From positions 30,421,608-30,485,607 of the forward strand of contig NC_088300.1 of NCBI RefSeq assembly GCF_032854445.1: a DNA stretch of 64,000 bases. Reading direction: 5' to 3'. This DNA comes from Liolophura sinensis (lineage: Eukaryota; Mollusca; Polyplacophora; Chitonida; Chitonidae). Shown here piece after piece: positions 1 to 10,924 of the stretch. The position numbers and the translations under genes are program-made. Every line of letters starts with the position of its first letter. The stretch's first letter is position 1. Below the pieces are notes generated by a model, which made no database searches, was not told where the DNA came from, and saw only the letters and a program-made list of their open reading frames with translations.

Positions 1-939
1 TGTTTGATAACCTGAAAACTAATATTCAACTCGATACACCTGGAGTTAGAGTACTTTGTACTACGTGCTGGGCTGTTCGTGCAAATTCACTGGGGAGCAT
101 TCTTTGATAACTATGAGGATTTATTTAATCCGTGGGAAGAGATACAACAATGAGGCACAGACACTGAAGTGAAAGCTAGGATTATTGGAGTGAGTCACAA
201 ATAAGAAAATTTGATCTTTTCTGGGCAAATTCACTCTCACACCTCATTCTTAGGCACTCCGATAATCTTAGTAAAACATGACAAAGTCCAAATTTGTCAG
301 CAGCAGTAGGTCAAGAAATTGATTCTTTGACGGTTAAAACCCTTCAGAAAATAAGGCAAAACCTGTTTTCCTCAAGATCCTCAAAACGCAAAATCACATG
401 ACGTAAAACATCCTGTGTTACCGCGCAATCGCCCTACGCCATCATAATACGAAGTTGGCTAGGGGGCAGGGCATTTCCCCTAAGTCACCGCGAGAGGTCC
501 ATAGTACTTTAATGTTCTTGATCGTATCATTATGTTTGATCAGCCGGGGTTCCGACAATAAAGAAATCTCCAGGATCTGCTACTGAATGCCTGAAATAAT
601 AAAGAGTACAGCCAGCAACTAAAAGCCGTGGCAGCATTCTACATATGAGATTTTGATAAAGAGAGACTAAGTACTCAGTTAGATACACTTTCTGTAAAAT
701 TTGCCGAACAGGAAAACTCGCCTGTTGATTTGAAGTCTCTTATTTCCCTTTTTTCTGACATGTCACACCATGAGAGGACCTTTTTCTCCGAGGTTTGCAC
801 TCTACTTCGTCTGCACCTTGTTATGCCAGCCACAAATGCAACAAGCGAAAGGTCTTTCTCGGCTCTCCGTAGGCTAAAGACATACCTGTGGCGCACCATG
901 ACACTGTCTAGGTTAAATGACCTCATGTCCATAATATAG
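1..939 (+). pseudogene. hAT-superfamily transposase (ZMYM1-like), degraded C-terminal part, cut by window edge
   Basis: Conceptual translation in shifting frames recovers the order expected of the C-terminal half of a ZMYM1-like hAT transposase. There is a GVRVLCTTCWAVRANSL block near base 50, TEVKARIIGVS near 160, LILRHSDNLSKT near 245, DQPGFRQ near 535, and the hAT dimerisation signature ATNATSERSFSALRRLKTYL at about 832-891. The last piece is the longest open stretch (730-939, 69 codons). Stops and frameshifts separate the blocks, so this is a fossil that makes no transposase. The 5' part, including any zinc finger and the first catalytic residues, lies outside the window. hAT enzymes cut and paste DNA and leave 8-bp target duplications; neither end can be seen here. 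It could also be a decayed domesticated ZMYM-type gene, but the number of lesions favours a dead transposon. Superfamily assignment is confident; the exact clade is not. Confidence 0.85.
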
Positions 940-2135
940 TAGGCCTACCGCAACGTCATAGCCATAAATACGCGGTGGAAGTTATCGACTTTATACGCAT
1001 TTGAAGTAAAAAAAAAAACATCACCACAATCTCTATTTATTTACAGGTTCTGGATAATTAGTCTTCACTCTTGTTCTGCTTCTGTTTCTTATTCATTTTT
1101 TTGTTTTTTTTTTAATTATTGCTGCATGCAGCCGCGCATTGTACACACTTTTCCGGGATCTAATACAACTCCGGTAGTCTTTCTTTCAAAATATTTGTTG
1201 TAAAACTGTTTTACTTATATCATTTTCAGGGTGCTAATTAAGACATGTACACGTTGAGGTAATTATAGATTAAGTCATACGCTGGCTTTTGGAATAGAAC
1301 ACAATGGGGATAGGCTTAATGCATGTATTCGCCAGTGCTTAGCACGGCCTGTCAATACATAATCCCTGCAGGTCTTACCGGCATGGCGTCTCCCGTCCAG
1401 GGCTCGCCGCTCGACAAGATAGGCAGAAGGTCCAAATTTATGTTTTTTTTTAAATGGAATTACTTGACATAACATATTTTTCAAACGCAGTTTACAGACT
1501 AACATAGTATAAACATTGTGCCTGGGGAACATTTAGTGTGAATATAAAGTTGCCGCAGGGCGGATCTCCTTTAACACGCATGCGTGGTGTCAAGCACTCA
1601 CAGCCATCAGTTTTGATGGCGTCACATCATGATGCCAGCCTCCACTGAATTTTGATGATTTCTATCCTATATTTCAGAAATCGAGAAAATAAGTTCTTTG
1701 CTTTTCTTATAACCGAGCTTAACAACTTTCAATTACACTTGTAAATCTTGCAGTCTACGTCTCTCCTTAAGTAAAAAAAATAAGTATGCGGACAATTGAT
1801 CATGGTTTTTTAAACTTACTATATACTAAATACATTCTCTTAATCATAAAAACGCCCCTCTTTCAATTTTAACTTAAACTCGTCCCATCAGCCCTGGCTG
1901 CATATATATTTACGTCATTTGATATCACATCTGTTTTGTTTCTCCAGAATTAAAGCCTTTTTAGAGGCTACGCCTGGGAACTTAGACGATCGATTTTCAT
2001 AACTCCTTTTGATGCTTTATTGTCCCTTTTAATCCTTCACAATGAACTGATTTGTGAAATGCCGTGATACAGGAAAGTGTATGCACTCGTTGCCTAATCA
2101 AGAATTAGTCTTGATCGCCCTAATGGTATGGTTAA
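940..2135. other. No recognisable gene or repeat
   Basis: AT-rich sequence with short T and A runs (around 1008-1018 and 1088-1118). The 85-codon minus-strand open frame at 1275-1532 resembles nothing I know and has no supporting context. Confidence 0.4.
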
Positions 2136-2187
2136 CCTCCGGCCGTACGTGGGAAGGTCTGTCTCAACTTGTGGATGGTCGTTTGTG
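2136..2187 (+). repeat. SINE-A fragment (middle of element)
   Basis: The stretch 'ctccggccgtacgtgggaag' followed by a 'ggatggtcgt' block matches the centre of the SINE-A family seen complete at 47.3 kb. Both the tRNA-like head and the 3' tail are missing, so this is a short internal relic. Confidence 0.7.
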
Positions 2188-2647
2188 GCCAACCATACAA
2201 AGTGAAGGACGGGTAGTCTCCTCAGTCGCCTTTCGTGTTATTTATCATTGCAGTATAAACTGTAACTACAGCACCGTCAAATGCTTCTGGTGTCATTAAA
2301 ACATTGGCCAACTCAGTTTATCTATACTATTGACATTTAGCGTCGTACTCAAGAATTTTGCACTGATGTGGTCAGTTTTAGGGTGGGGGAAAGCACAGTG
2401 TCCGAATGAACCACCGGTCTGTGTTATCAGATTCAAGGGTAAACGTCCCGGAATAATGTACTTGTTCTGATTGTCATATCCATATTGTCGCGTGTTGGCG
2501 TTTATCTCGTAAGATGCGCAGTGACATTACGAAGGCAACTGGAATGTTTGCATTGTGTCAGTTACAGCATTTGTTACAAATGCTGCTATCGTAAACTCAA
2601 GTAACCATCCGCCATCTGAATTTCAGCATCCAACAACATGTATGCAT

Positions 2648-2906
2648 GCTTGGGGTTTAACATCATACTTCCCAATTTTTCAGTCATATGAAGACGAGCA
2701 GCCATTAGGTGTTGTGCACATATATTGTGTATTCTTGTGGCAGAGGATCCATGCTGCCAAAGTGCTGCCGCCATGACACCCCATCCGGCCACATTATACG
2801 GACTGCCAACGAGTCATGTTTCCTTACTAACCTCTCACTGCTGAGCGCCAAGCGAGGCAGCAACAAATATAATTTTAAAGTCTTTGGTATGACCTGATCC
2901 GGGACA
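2648..2906 (-). repeat. SINE-B copy, minus orientation, head mostly lost
   Basis: Read on the plus strand it begins with the inverted SINE-B tail (tttaac..., then 'ttttcagtcatatgaagacg'). It continues through 'cttgtggcag' and 'catgctgccaaagtgctgcc' blocks that recur at 25.2 and 52.1 kb, and ends near 'ggtatgacctgatccggga', the beginning of the tRNA-like part. Short open frames across it on both strands are by-products of the repeat. Confidence 0.75.
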
Positions 2907-5227
2907 TAAAGTAGTAATAATACCACTAACGTCTTAATAATTCGACCAGAAAACCTGTATATTATTATATGCATTACACCAAAACTTAACGTCCAAACAG
3001 CAATCCAGTATAAGCATTAAGGTTTAATACCCATATCTAAATGAACAGACTTACTTCACGTCCATACATGTACATAACGTATTGGAAAGCGAGTTAATAC
3101 CAGTTATTTGCTGCCTGAAGTAAAATATCAGTCATCATTTTTTGAACATCAAAGAATATAGCAAATGTTTTTTTTCTGTTATCAGCTGAATTGTGCTTAT
3201 TCTGTCACAAATCGATATTACGTACATTTAACGTCCGATTAATTATTCATTGGCATATTGTTTCATTAGTAAATTGTCCGTGAATTGATTAATGAATAAA
3301 GAGGAGTTAGTATGAAAAAGTTACCCAAGAGGCATGTCGAAACGGGAATACATCCGAACATATTGCAAACAAGTAAGCAATTGAAAGCACCAATTTATTT
3401 AACGACTATGACGCTTCAACCTGCCCATCAATATTTCTTATTTCGATATTCACGTTTAATTGTGGTGAGAAAAATAACGGGTTATCAGACATCCACGGAA
3501 CAAAAAAAAAAACACTATATTAATATGCAAAAGGCAAAGCCTAAGACTGAACGTAGTGTACAGATCTACACATACAGTTATTTAAACAGGCAAATCAATA
3601 ATTGATAATAATTATTAGCTACATTTAGCTCATTTAAACAGTAGCACAAACAGTAAGCAAAGAATCTGACAAATATATATTTGTGCGGTTGCATGTGCTG
3701 CATTTGTCTATTCCCTATACTGTACTTTACACGCCGTCAGGCTGCCATGCCCGTGTATTATCAGGGAAGAGCCTTGCACTTATAATTGGCTGTTCTGTCA
3801 GTCTCACACATCCCCGAGGAGAATTAACATGGGGCTGACAGGAAAAAATAATAAGTTAAGAACAAAGAATCACTGAGACATTAGGTGCTAGATTTCTAGT
3901 ATGTCCACGTCATGAATGTAATAAACCCAGTGAAAACATAGACCCATGTTATATTGACATTTCTTATCTGGCCTTGAGTCTGAAACGTGTGCGGCTGATA
4001 TAACCTTTTCTGGCTAATATTTTAAACATGAACAATGGTTAATGTCCACGTTTGGAGTTGTCAGGGAAATGAGATATCCTTCGCACGGTAGAATTCATTT
4101 TAAGATACAGAGAGTATACGTGTATACTCTGAATAGGGTGAAAGAACTTACTGAAAAGTCTCAAAAAGACTCTTCGATCGACTTGATTGATGGATAAATG
4201 TTTTACAGGTGTACTGCACAATACAAAGTGTCAAAAAGGCTACCTGAGGAAGTTTGGTGAATATATAGTTTCCTTAAGGATCTATCTGGTTTCATTTACC
4301 TATAAAATTGATCGGCAGCAAACAAGTGAAACAGTTAAAAAAAATTCAACAAGATTTACCACATAAATTAGTTAAATGTGAGAAATATATGCATTTAATG
4401 AAAGAGTTCATAATGACAACATTGCAATCTGTTGACCATAAATCATTAATCAGATATATTAACATAAAAAAGATATTATTATTTAAGGTGTAACTATTAC
4501 AGTATTGTATTATATTAAACTGTATTATTTGTATTATTGTATTACAATTGTATTATTTGTTACATCATTTCAAAATCTGTAATGTATACGGCTAAAAAAG
4601 AGGGAAAACAGCAATGAGGAGATGAAAACAAGAGTTTGTGAGAAACTGAATTACATGCATATTAATAATGATTATGTAATGATTGTTTTCAATTTGAGAT
4701 TTGTCGGAAATCATATTGGAAGCCAGTATAGTATTATTAAACCATTTACTGTGCATATTCAAAATATGAAATAAGACATAAGTTAAACACTTTATGATTG
4801 GCCTACACATGTAAGCCTCCTTCACACCCTCCTTAAATTTGGCCTCAGGTACTGTTTGTTTCTACTTCTTTCCAATAACTGTTTCCTTATTTTTTAAATC
4901 GACTGTTAACTAATGAAATACAAGGTTACTGAAAACACTTTGTAGTGTAGTATTCTAGTGAAATGTTTATTGTACATTTTAATGATCGAACCCATCATTG
5001 TTGTGGGCGTACTGCCGATGAGATGAACGGCCTCTGTATGATGTCTTCCGTTTTTACTTTAAAAATCCAAGTCAGGTGAAACTGAAAGTTTATTGAAGCC
5101 AGCAATCAGCTTGAGCCGATCGCTGATTTGCGCGAGATTGCTAGGATATCCGACGCTGAGCTTCGTAGCGACTTTGTCTTTCGGGTTCTTACGCTAACTA
5201 CTGCCAAGAGTCACACAGAAAGAAAAC
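2907..5227. other. Unannotated AT-rich stretch
   Basis: Nothing recognisable. The 97-codon plus-strand frame at 3312-3605 is Lys/Gln/Tyr-rich as AT-rich chance frames often are, and spans an A9 run. Around 4495-4560 there is a loose 'tgtattatt' simple repeat. Confidence 0.4.
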
Positions 5228-5620
5228 GCTGTTCTTGAGATTAATGTTGATTGTAAATGTAAGCGTCAAGTCCGACATTCATATACCATTTGTAGTCCGT
5301 AAAAGGCCTTCCAAGTCGATAATCGCAAGATCCATTTCCAAAACAACGTTTAACATTAACTTCCAAAGACAAATGTATGTACGACATTATACAAATAAGA
5401 AATAAAGCCGGTAACACACAAGAGAGAAGCGGTCATCAGTTTTCAATGATGCCGGGCAGACAATGAATATTCCAGGCATAAATTCCATATCAAAGTTCAA
5501 ATTCGTAGTCCGTAAATGAGTTCCAGGTCAATTAAACAAGTATATCAGTCGCGCTTTAATTGCAACTGTTCATAACGGCATCATGCTGATGTAATGAGCA
5601 TGGCTACCTTTACGGCCCCT
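5228..5620 (-). repeat. Dispersed repeat family Y, copy 1 (minus)
   Basis: Family Y is defined here by comparing copies within the window. In the plus sense it carries 'catcattgaaaactg', then 'cgttttggaaattg', then a 'cttgcgattattgac...ggaacgtcc' block and a 'gtatacgaatgt' block. This copy holds all of them in reverse (5265-5345, then 5430-5460), followed by 'caactgttcataa' near 5565. Other copies are near 9.7, 14.8, 30.3, 31.3, 36.0, 40.0 and 40.7 kb. No coding capacity or clear termini are visible, so class is unknown. Confidence 0.65.
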
Positions 5621-5756
5621 ATCCCCAGGTTAAGCGATATTAGATACAGTTTGAAAACGACGAGCGTTACAGTCCCTAACCGATCAGATTGTGATTCAAA
5701 AGTAACGGACGATTACGTCTTTCCCGTTAATATGTAAAGATCTCATGCTGCAAGAG

Positions 5757-5927
5757 GCGCCATATATGATGTCACACATTACATACAAGATAGACGGTTA
5801 CACTGGGCAACCAGCGCCATCTATGTTGTTAAATACCATGTACGTGATAGATATGTACATAGGCATAACAGCGCCGTGTATGTGGTTGATCACAATGCAG
5901 ATCGCCAGAGATTCTGAACGCTCTGTA
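5757..5927. repeat. Three tandem 57-bp units
   Basis: Units start with gcgcc at 5757, 5814 and 5871, an exact 57-bp period with clear internal divergence. Since 57 is a multiple of three, the plus strand stays open and gives three related 19-residue repeats beginning AP-x-M, but nothing shows it is translated. On the minus strand the array lies directly beyond the 3' end of the Penelope-like reverse transcriptase remnant, so it may be part of that element's 3' region. Confidence 0.6.
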
Positions 5928-5929
5928 CA

Positions 5930-6810
5930 TTCCTGCCAACGATAGCTTTATACTCATTGTAAAATTTGAGAAACTTAGAATGAAGCCGTTTGCTAGAGTA
6001 TACTTGAAAAAACTAGTTTTTGAACTAGCAACTTGTGACGCAGATTAAAGTCATCACAATTAACGCAACATCTGACAAATGCTTCAAGGCGAAAAATGTA
6101 TACGCCATATGTAGGACCCTTTGGTATACTGCTATCTAAATAAGGATAATTTACAATATCAAAATTGAAATTATCCCTTTTGTCGTAAAGGCGGCGTGAA
6201 AGGAGACCTTGTTCGTCTTTGTACAAATATAGATTCAAATAAGATGTACCATCAGGACTATCTGTTGTCTCCTTTAAATTCAATGAAGGCGGATAGATTT
6301 CCTTCACCGCTTCGGCAATATGGGGGTTATTTAACGCCAGTAGATCATCAGTTTCTGCATATAGTCGTATTCATATGAAAACAGGTATAGGTCTGCCAAA
6401 AGAGGCGCACAATTGGTACCCACTGGAATACCTACGCACTGTTGGTAAATGGTATCTCCGAATTTCACACAGGTGTTATTAATGAGAAATTCAAGTAATT
6501 TAATAAATAATGTAATCCCATGAGTGGTAACCTTTATAAAGAGTAGAACTAAAGATGCCTTATTGTTTCTGACGTTAATGTAACAATGACCTGTTTTAGT
6601 AAATACCGAGACAATTAACGACGATATTCTTCCAATAAGATCTTTGTGAGGAATCGTAGTATGGCGAGTAGAGAAATCCCATGTGGATACGTCTTTGTAC
6701 GGTATATGCATATGAGCATCAAGTTCTTCTGTAAGACGTTTGGAGTTGTTAAGAATCCACATGCAGTTGGCACCTAAATTTTTTGTTGTGGCACAACAAT
6801 ACTTATTTCA
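5930..6810 (-). pseudogene. Penelope-like reverse transcriptase, broken
   Basis: The minus-strand frame at 6331-6762 contains STWDFSTRHTTIPHKDLIGR, the counterpart of the LYTxIPH motif of Penelope-like reverse transcriptases, and then GIPVGTNCAPLLADLYLFSY. Around 6344-6349 the frame shifts and resumes with DDLLALNN, the aspartate pair of the catalytic YxDD box. The downstream frame (to 5993) holds SYLNLYLYKD, RRLYDKRDNFNFDIVNYPYL and GPTYGVYIFRLEAFVRC, all family-typical. After another shift a KFLKFYNEY-like piece continues to about 5930. Roughly twenty residues that should precede the DD pair are missing. The enzyme would have copied element RNA into DNA; this copy cannot. Assignment to reverse transcriptase is secure. 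Penelope-like rather than another RT class is my reading of the motifs. No endonuclease domain is visible. Confidence 0.85.
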
Positions 6811-6818
6811 AAATGACT

Positions 6819-7001
6819 TTACTTCTTGTAACGCTCTCGTAAGTAGGGTTGACAAGAATTTGGTGGTACAGCTTCTTGAACCCGCCTTAAGTCATAAGGC
6901 TTTGCACATCTAAAGCGTTCAGTGCAGATAAATTTTGGAGGTTCTAGAGCCGCTGGCACCACTTGTTGTTGCCATATTATTTTAAACATAGCAGCAATCA
7001 T
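6819..7001 (-). other. Unassigned 60-codon frame upstream of the RT remnant
   Basis: The peptide has a protein-like segment, EPPKFICTERFRCAKPYDLR then VPPNSCQPYLRERYKK, ending just upstream of the reverse transcriptase remnant on the same strand. It may be an N-terminal relic of that element or an unrelated exon fragment. I do not recognise it. Confidence 0.2.
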
Positions 7002-7197
7002 AAAAAACTGGGAGTTCGGCGGTAGTATTTACCGTGTCTGACGAATACGATAGCTTAATGAATTTATTTTGCACGATACCTCTACTCCTCTCTTCGTTAG
7101 GAGAAGAAAATCTAAAAACATGGCACTGTAGGCTGAAAAAGGCACATTTCATTCTTTCTGGTGGTGCCTGGTGCATCATTTTGCGATTTTTCCTCAC

Positions 7198-7309
7198 CAT
7201 ACACGTAAAGCCTGAAAACAACAAAGCTGGCATAAATCGCTGAGTCCATCGCGTCCTCCATCTTTAACACCCTGTAATTTATGTTGGGGGTGTGTTGCCT
7301 CTCAGCCAT
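7198..7309 (-). CDS. Candidate first coding exon, unknown protein
   Basis: Reading leftward from an ATG at 7309, the frame gives MAERQHTPNINYRVLKMEDA and continues through FVVFRLYVYG to a good splice donor, TATG|GTGAGG, at 7198/7197. Read through without splicing, it stops at 7112 after 65 codons. The protein is not recognised and no second exon could be identified. It faces a second possible first exon at 7533 across 223 bp. The call rests only on composition, the donor and the arrangement, and could be chance. Confidence 0.22.
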
Positions 7310-7532
7310 TGATAGTCGTTAAAACTGCCGGCGTGTTTGTGTAAACTCGGAACCTACGTCCAAGATTTCGGTTTCCTGATCGCCAATCGGAAAACACCGA
7401 AGCTACGCAAATTACCGGCGCTTGGCAAGTCACGTACATTTTCTACCGCAGATGTACGAACTGCACTTTGGCGGTTTCCGACAGAAATTCGATTCATAAC
7501 ACAGAAGATTTCAGGACTAGTTCTTAGGCAAA
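7310..7532. promoter_or_regulatory. Possible bidirectional promoter between two candidate first exons
   Basis: This interval is richer in G+C and CpG than its surroundings (for example around 7320-7350 and 7395-7470). It lies between divergent ATGs at 7309 (minus) and 7533 (plus). No TATA box is evident. Open frames run across it on both strands, as is common in CpG-containing sequence. Purely a positional inference. Confidence 0.2.
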
Positions 7533-7591
7533 ATGGAGACACCCACAGCGGATTTTGGCGTTGAATTTATTTATAACTTACCAAACTTGAG
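7533..7591 (+). CDS. Candidate first coding exon, unknown protein
   Basis: The ATG at 7533 sits in a strong Kozak-like context (A at -3, G at +4) and opens METPTADFGVEFIYNLPNL, followed by AG|GTACAT, an acceptable splice donor at 7591/7592. I do not recognise the peptide. The downstream 20 kb is repeat-filled and no continuing exon could be matched. It may be a genuine exon of a long-intron gene or a chance frame. Confidence 0.22.
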
Positions 7592-7740
7592 GTACATATT
7601 AGAATGTTTTATGGCATGTACCTGCAAGGAAATGCATACTCTTTGCGATGGTATTTGTTTTATATTTAAATTTTCTTCTTTAACACCAAATGTCCAATTA
7701 CTATTTATTGTCTCAATAGAAGCAGCAGTGGAGTGACCTG

Positions 7741-8420
7741 TAATGCTGAACTGTGGACTGTAATGTTCAGCTTATGCTGGCTTCCTCTCCGGCTGTAAGT
7801 GCGAAGGTCTGACAACAACCTGCGGATGGTCGTGGGTTTCCCCCGGGCTTTGCCCGGTTTCCTCCCACCATAATGCTGGCTGCCGTCGTATAAGTGAAAT
7901 ATTCTTGAGTACGACGTAAAACACCAATCAAATAGTATAAATAAATAAATAATGTTCATTATAATGTCATGTTGTGGTGAGTTTTCAACTGCGAAATTTA
8001 AATTTCAGCTGCAGATTGTAACATTCAGCCGTGAAATGTTAGGTTCTGCTGCGAAATGTAATGTTCAGCTGCGGACTGTAAGGTTTAACTGCGGACTGTA
8101 ATGATTCAGCCGCAAACTGTAAGATTGAGCTGCGGAGTGTAAGGTTCAGTGGCGGAGTGTTAAGTTCAGCAGCGAACTATAATGTTTAGCTGCGGACTGA
8201 AGTCCAGGTACGGATTTTAAGATTCAGCTGCAGACTGTAAGATTCAGCTGCGAACTGTAAGTTTCATTTGCGGAATTTAAGTTTCAGTTGCGGACTGTAA
8301 CCTTCAGCCATGAAATGCAAGGTTCAGCTGCAGCCTACGACTCAGCTGCAGACTGTAACATTCAGCTGCGAACTGTGAGGTTCAGCTGTAAGCTGTTACA
8401 TTCAACTGCGTTCAGCTATA
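7741..8420. repeat. Decayed minisatellite, about 20-bp unit, interrupted by a SINE
   Basis: Roughly thirty diverged copies of a unit like 'ttcagctgcggactgtaag' run from about 7960 to 8420. Two or three more lie before the SINE at 7741-7769, so the SINE landed inside the array. Units vary in length by one to three bases, so there is no stable reading frame. Confidence 0.85.
7770..7949 (+). repeat. SINE-A, 5'-truncated, with target-site duplication
   Basis: Starts at 'gcttatgctggcttcctctc', inside the consensus, and runs through 'ggatggtcgtgggtttcccc', 'cctcccaccataatgctggc', 'attcttgagtacgacgtaaa' and an (aaat)n end. The 9-bp sequence taatgttca flanks it at 7761-7769 and 7950-7958, so both ends are certain. 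The tRNA-like head is absent, so the copy was truncated on insertion. Confidence 0.93.
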
Positions 8421-9437
8421 AATAACTGGTTTTATGGTTGTGTTTTTCATCCATGTCGACGTAGATATATTTCAAAGGTGTCTGTAACTTGTACGTAACG
8501 TAAACTAAACGTCACTCTTTTGCAAGAGAACTGATGTTGGTCATCATGTAACGCATTAAACAGCCTAGATCTTTGTTTTGGTCCGGTCTCACAGTATCCA
8601 CAAAGTGTAAAATTCTCAATAATCTCAAAATTCTCTCAGTATTGAATACTGATACTAAGAATATTGTAACTTATTTATTAACTTAACAACTTAAATGATT
8701 GAAGACGAGTAATAAACCCAAGTAGTAACGCATGAGTAAAGTGAAGTTACGAAAGCGGAGAAATGTGCATATTTCTTCGCCACGTGCTCATATTCCAGCG
8801 CTAATTGGCTACAAAACACCTGGTGAAAGATTGATTTCACATTTTTTCTGATGTTTATTTGACAGCTATAATGAAGGTTATGTCTACAAGCACGCATCAA
8901 TCGATCACTTGCCGTAGTAATACATGAGCTGTAGCATGATATCTCGAGTTACCTTAATCTCAGAAGTAATGCCACACTAACATTTTGCTCTCTCACCTCA
9001 CCTAAGTTGCACCTCTGGCATTATAACTTCTCCAAGGATATAATTAAAAATGTCTTTTCATCATCAAGTGTGCGTGAAGGTTAAGTTATTTGTTGATCCC
9101 ATCTTGTTTTCTGGTTTGTGTTTAACGTTTTTTTTTTTGAAAATAGATGTCTTTGGAACATTCTATATTTTTGATAATTTTGTTTGTAGAGCTTTACGGT
9201 AAAATATGGTATAAAGATCATTAAGCAGGAATGTGTTTTCCCAGTTAGTACATTTACATGTCCATTATGACCTTCCAGTTTGGGTATACCAGGCCAAGAT
9301 CTAGTCCTGCAGCTGATCTGATCATTACCAATAATGTATGATTGAAAACGAAGATGGAAAAGATTATTGCAACTACTTTAACAAATCGCGGAAAGGCTGT
9401 AAATTGTATATTAAAAGCCCTTTGATCTAACACCATG
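8421..9437. other. No recognisable feature
   Basis: Single-copy-looking sequence with no motif I can name. A short frame at 8691-8900 (minus) has no support. Confidence 0.4.
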
Positions 9438-9598
9438 AGGTCTTCAGCAACCTGTGGATGGTCGTGACGTTCTAGCCTCACGCCATAATGCTGCGTCGTT
9501 CAAGAGAAATATTCTTGAGCAGGGCGTAAACAACCAAAAAAATAAATAAACAAATATAAGTGAAATATTCTTGAGCACGGCGTAAAACTCCAATGAAC
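9438..9598 (+). repeat. SINE-A copy with a duplicated 3' tail
   Basis: Carries 'cagcaacctgtggatggtcg', a shortened centre, 'ataatgctg', 'attcttgagcagggcgtaaa' and an A-rich end at about 9540. It then repeats the last segment ('gtgaaatattcttgagcacg' onward) before ending near 9598. Either two copies are overlaid or the tail was duplicated. Confidence 0.82.
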
Positions 9599-9694
9599 TA
9601 AATCCATTCACAAAGTGACTTTAAAGCCACACGGCGAAGTGAAACAAAAAGAACAATAGGTGTAATCTTTCGTTGGCTATTCTTTCGTTAAAAA

Positions 9695-10030
9695 TAGCTA
9701 AGCGTTATCCGACATTCGTACACGATTCGTTCCAAGGGGCGTTCCACGTCGATAATCGCAAGACCTATTTCCAAATCAACATGAAACAGCTCCCAGAGAA
9801 TATATTTGAAATAATACAAATATACTAAATAAAGCTGGTAACATGTAAATGGACAACAGTTTCCAGTGACGCGGGGAAAAGAGTCTTTGTTTCACACACA
9901 GCATCCAGTTTAAATTTCTAACTCGTAAATAGTTTCCCGGTCGAATAAAAATAGTGATCTCTCAGTCACTCTCTCACGGCAGCTGTTCATAAAAGCCTCA
10001 TGCTAATGCAAACCCCGCTACGTTTACCAT
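9695..10030 (-). repeat. Dispersed repeat family Y, copy 2 (minus)
   Basis: Shares with the 5.2-kb copy, in the same order, 'ccgacattcgtacac', 'cgtcgataatcgcaagacct', 'taaataaagctggtaac', 'cagctgttcataa' and 'gctaatgcaa'. This is the clearest second full copy of the family. Confidence 0.68.
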
Positions 10031-10670
10031 TCGTATTGTCCACTAGAGAAACATGAACCATTGACCTGAAAACGGGAAGATGGAGCTGTCTTTGAGGAGC
10101 CCCAAATACAATGTTATTTTGCCAATTGAAACTTGACCTATTCAAAAGGCTCAGTTAATGTCTCTGTTGTCGATACCAAACCGTTTGCTATGAACCTACC
10201 CACTCCTAAGAGGGAATTTTTCCCAACCGCTTCGGGTCTGAAGTGGAAAATGAACCATTAAGAAATGATTAGTAAAACATTAAACAAAAAACACTGCATG
10301 GAAAAGAATTCGGCCAGAGTATTTAATGAGGAGAAACACTGTGCTCGAAACGCAAAGAACACAAGCAAGACATTAGTAACGCGCACATACTTACGGCATA
10401 AACCATACGCATATAACTTCAAGATTATGCAAGAGGTATACACACCGGCTAATTTCAGGCGGGCTTTTATATGGAAAAGCATAAAAAGCAGAAGATAGAA
10501 TGTCTCGGCAATAAACTAATCATAAATATTTAGTTATCTGGTTGATGTGTAACGCGAAACTCGAATTTTCCACTAGTACATTTGCGGTCGATTTTAATCT
10601 GTTCGGAAACCAGAGAACTTGAAGTTATTAGTAAACTTTCCCATCATACATACCACTTTAACGATTATCA
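10031..10670. other. No recognisable feature
   Basis: Two overlapping short frames on opposite strands near 10258-10498 are not supported by anything. Confidence 0.35.
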
Positions 10671-10760
10671 GTGTGAAATCAGTGTACGTTGATGAACACA
10701 GCCTGTAAAGGCTTTTCGAATGCTGATAATGAATCTACACTTGTACATTGTTTAAATTTT
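10670..10760 (+). repeat. Short dispersed repeat shared with 11.93-12.01 kb
   Basis: 'tgaaatcagtgtacgttgat' followed by a 'ggcttttcgaatgctgataa' block resembles 'tgaaatcagtgtgcattgtt' followed by 'ggcttttcagacgcggtgct' at 11932-12000. The copies are diverged and of unknown class. Confidence 0.45.
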
Positions 10761-10856
10761 CAAATCTGAAAGAAGACCATAATGTTCACGGATATTACTG
10801 ATTTCATTGATCGCCAAGGGTAGCGGTCGTCTTCTTCGGACATTAACCTGACCGAA

Positions 10857-10924
10857 GTCGTATGAGTTAAGAATTATTTCCAAGGGCGTTTAATAAATAC
10901 ACCAATGAAATAAGTAAATAAATT
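10857..10924 (+). repeat. SINE-A tail, degraded
   Basis: Reads 'gtcgtatgagttaagaatta' then 'gggcgtttaataaatacacc' and an aaataagtaaataaa end, matching the last 65 bases of SINE-A with several changes. Confidence 0.65.
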
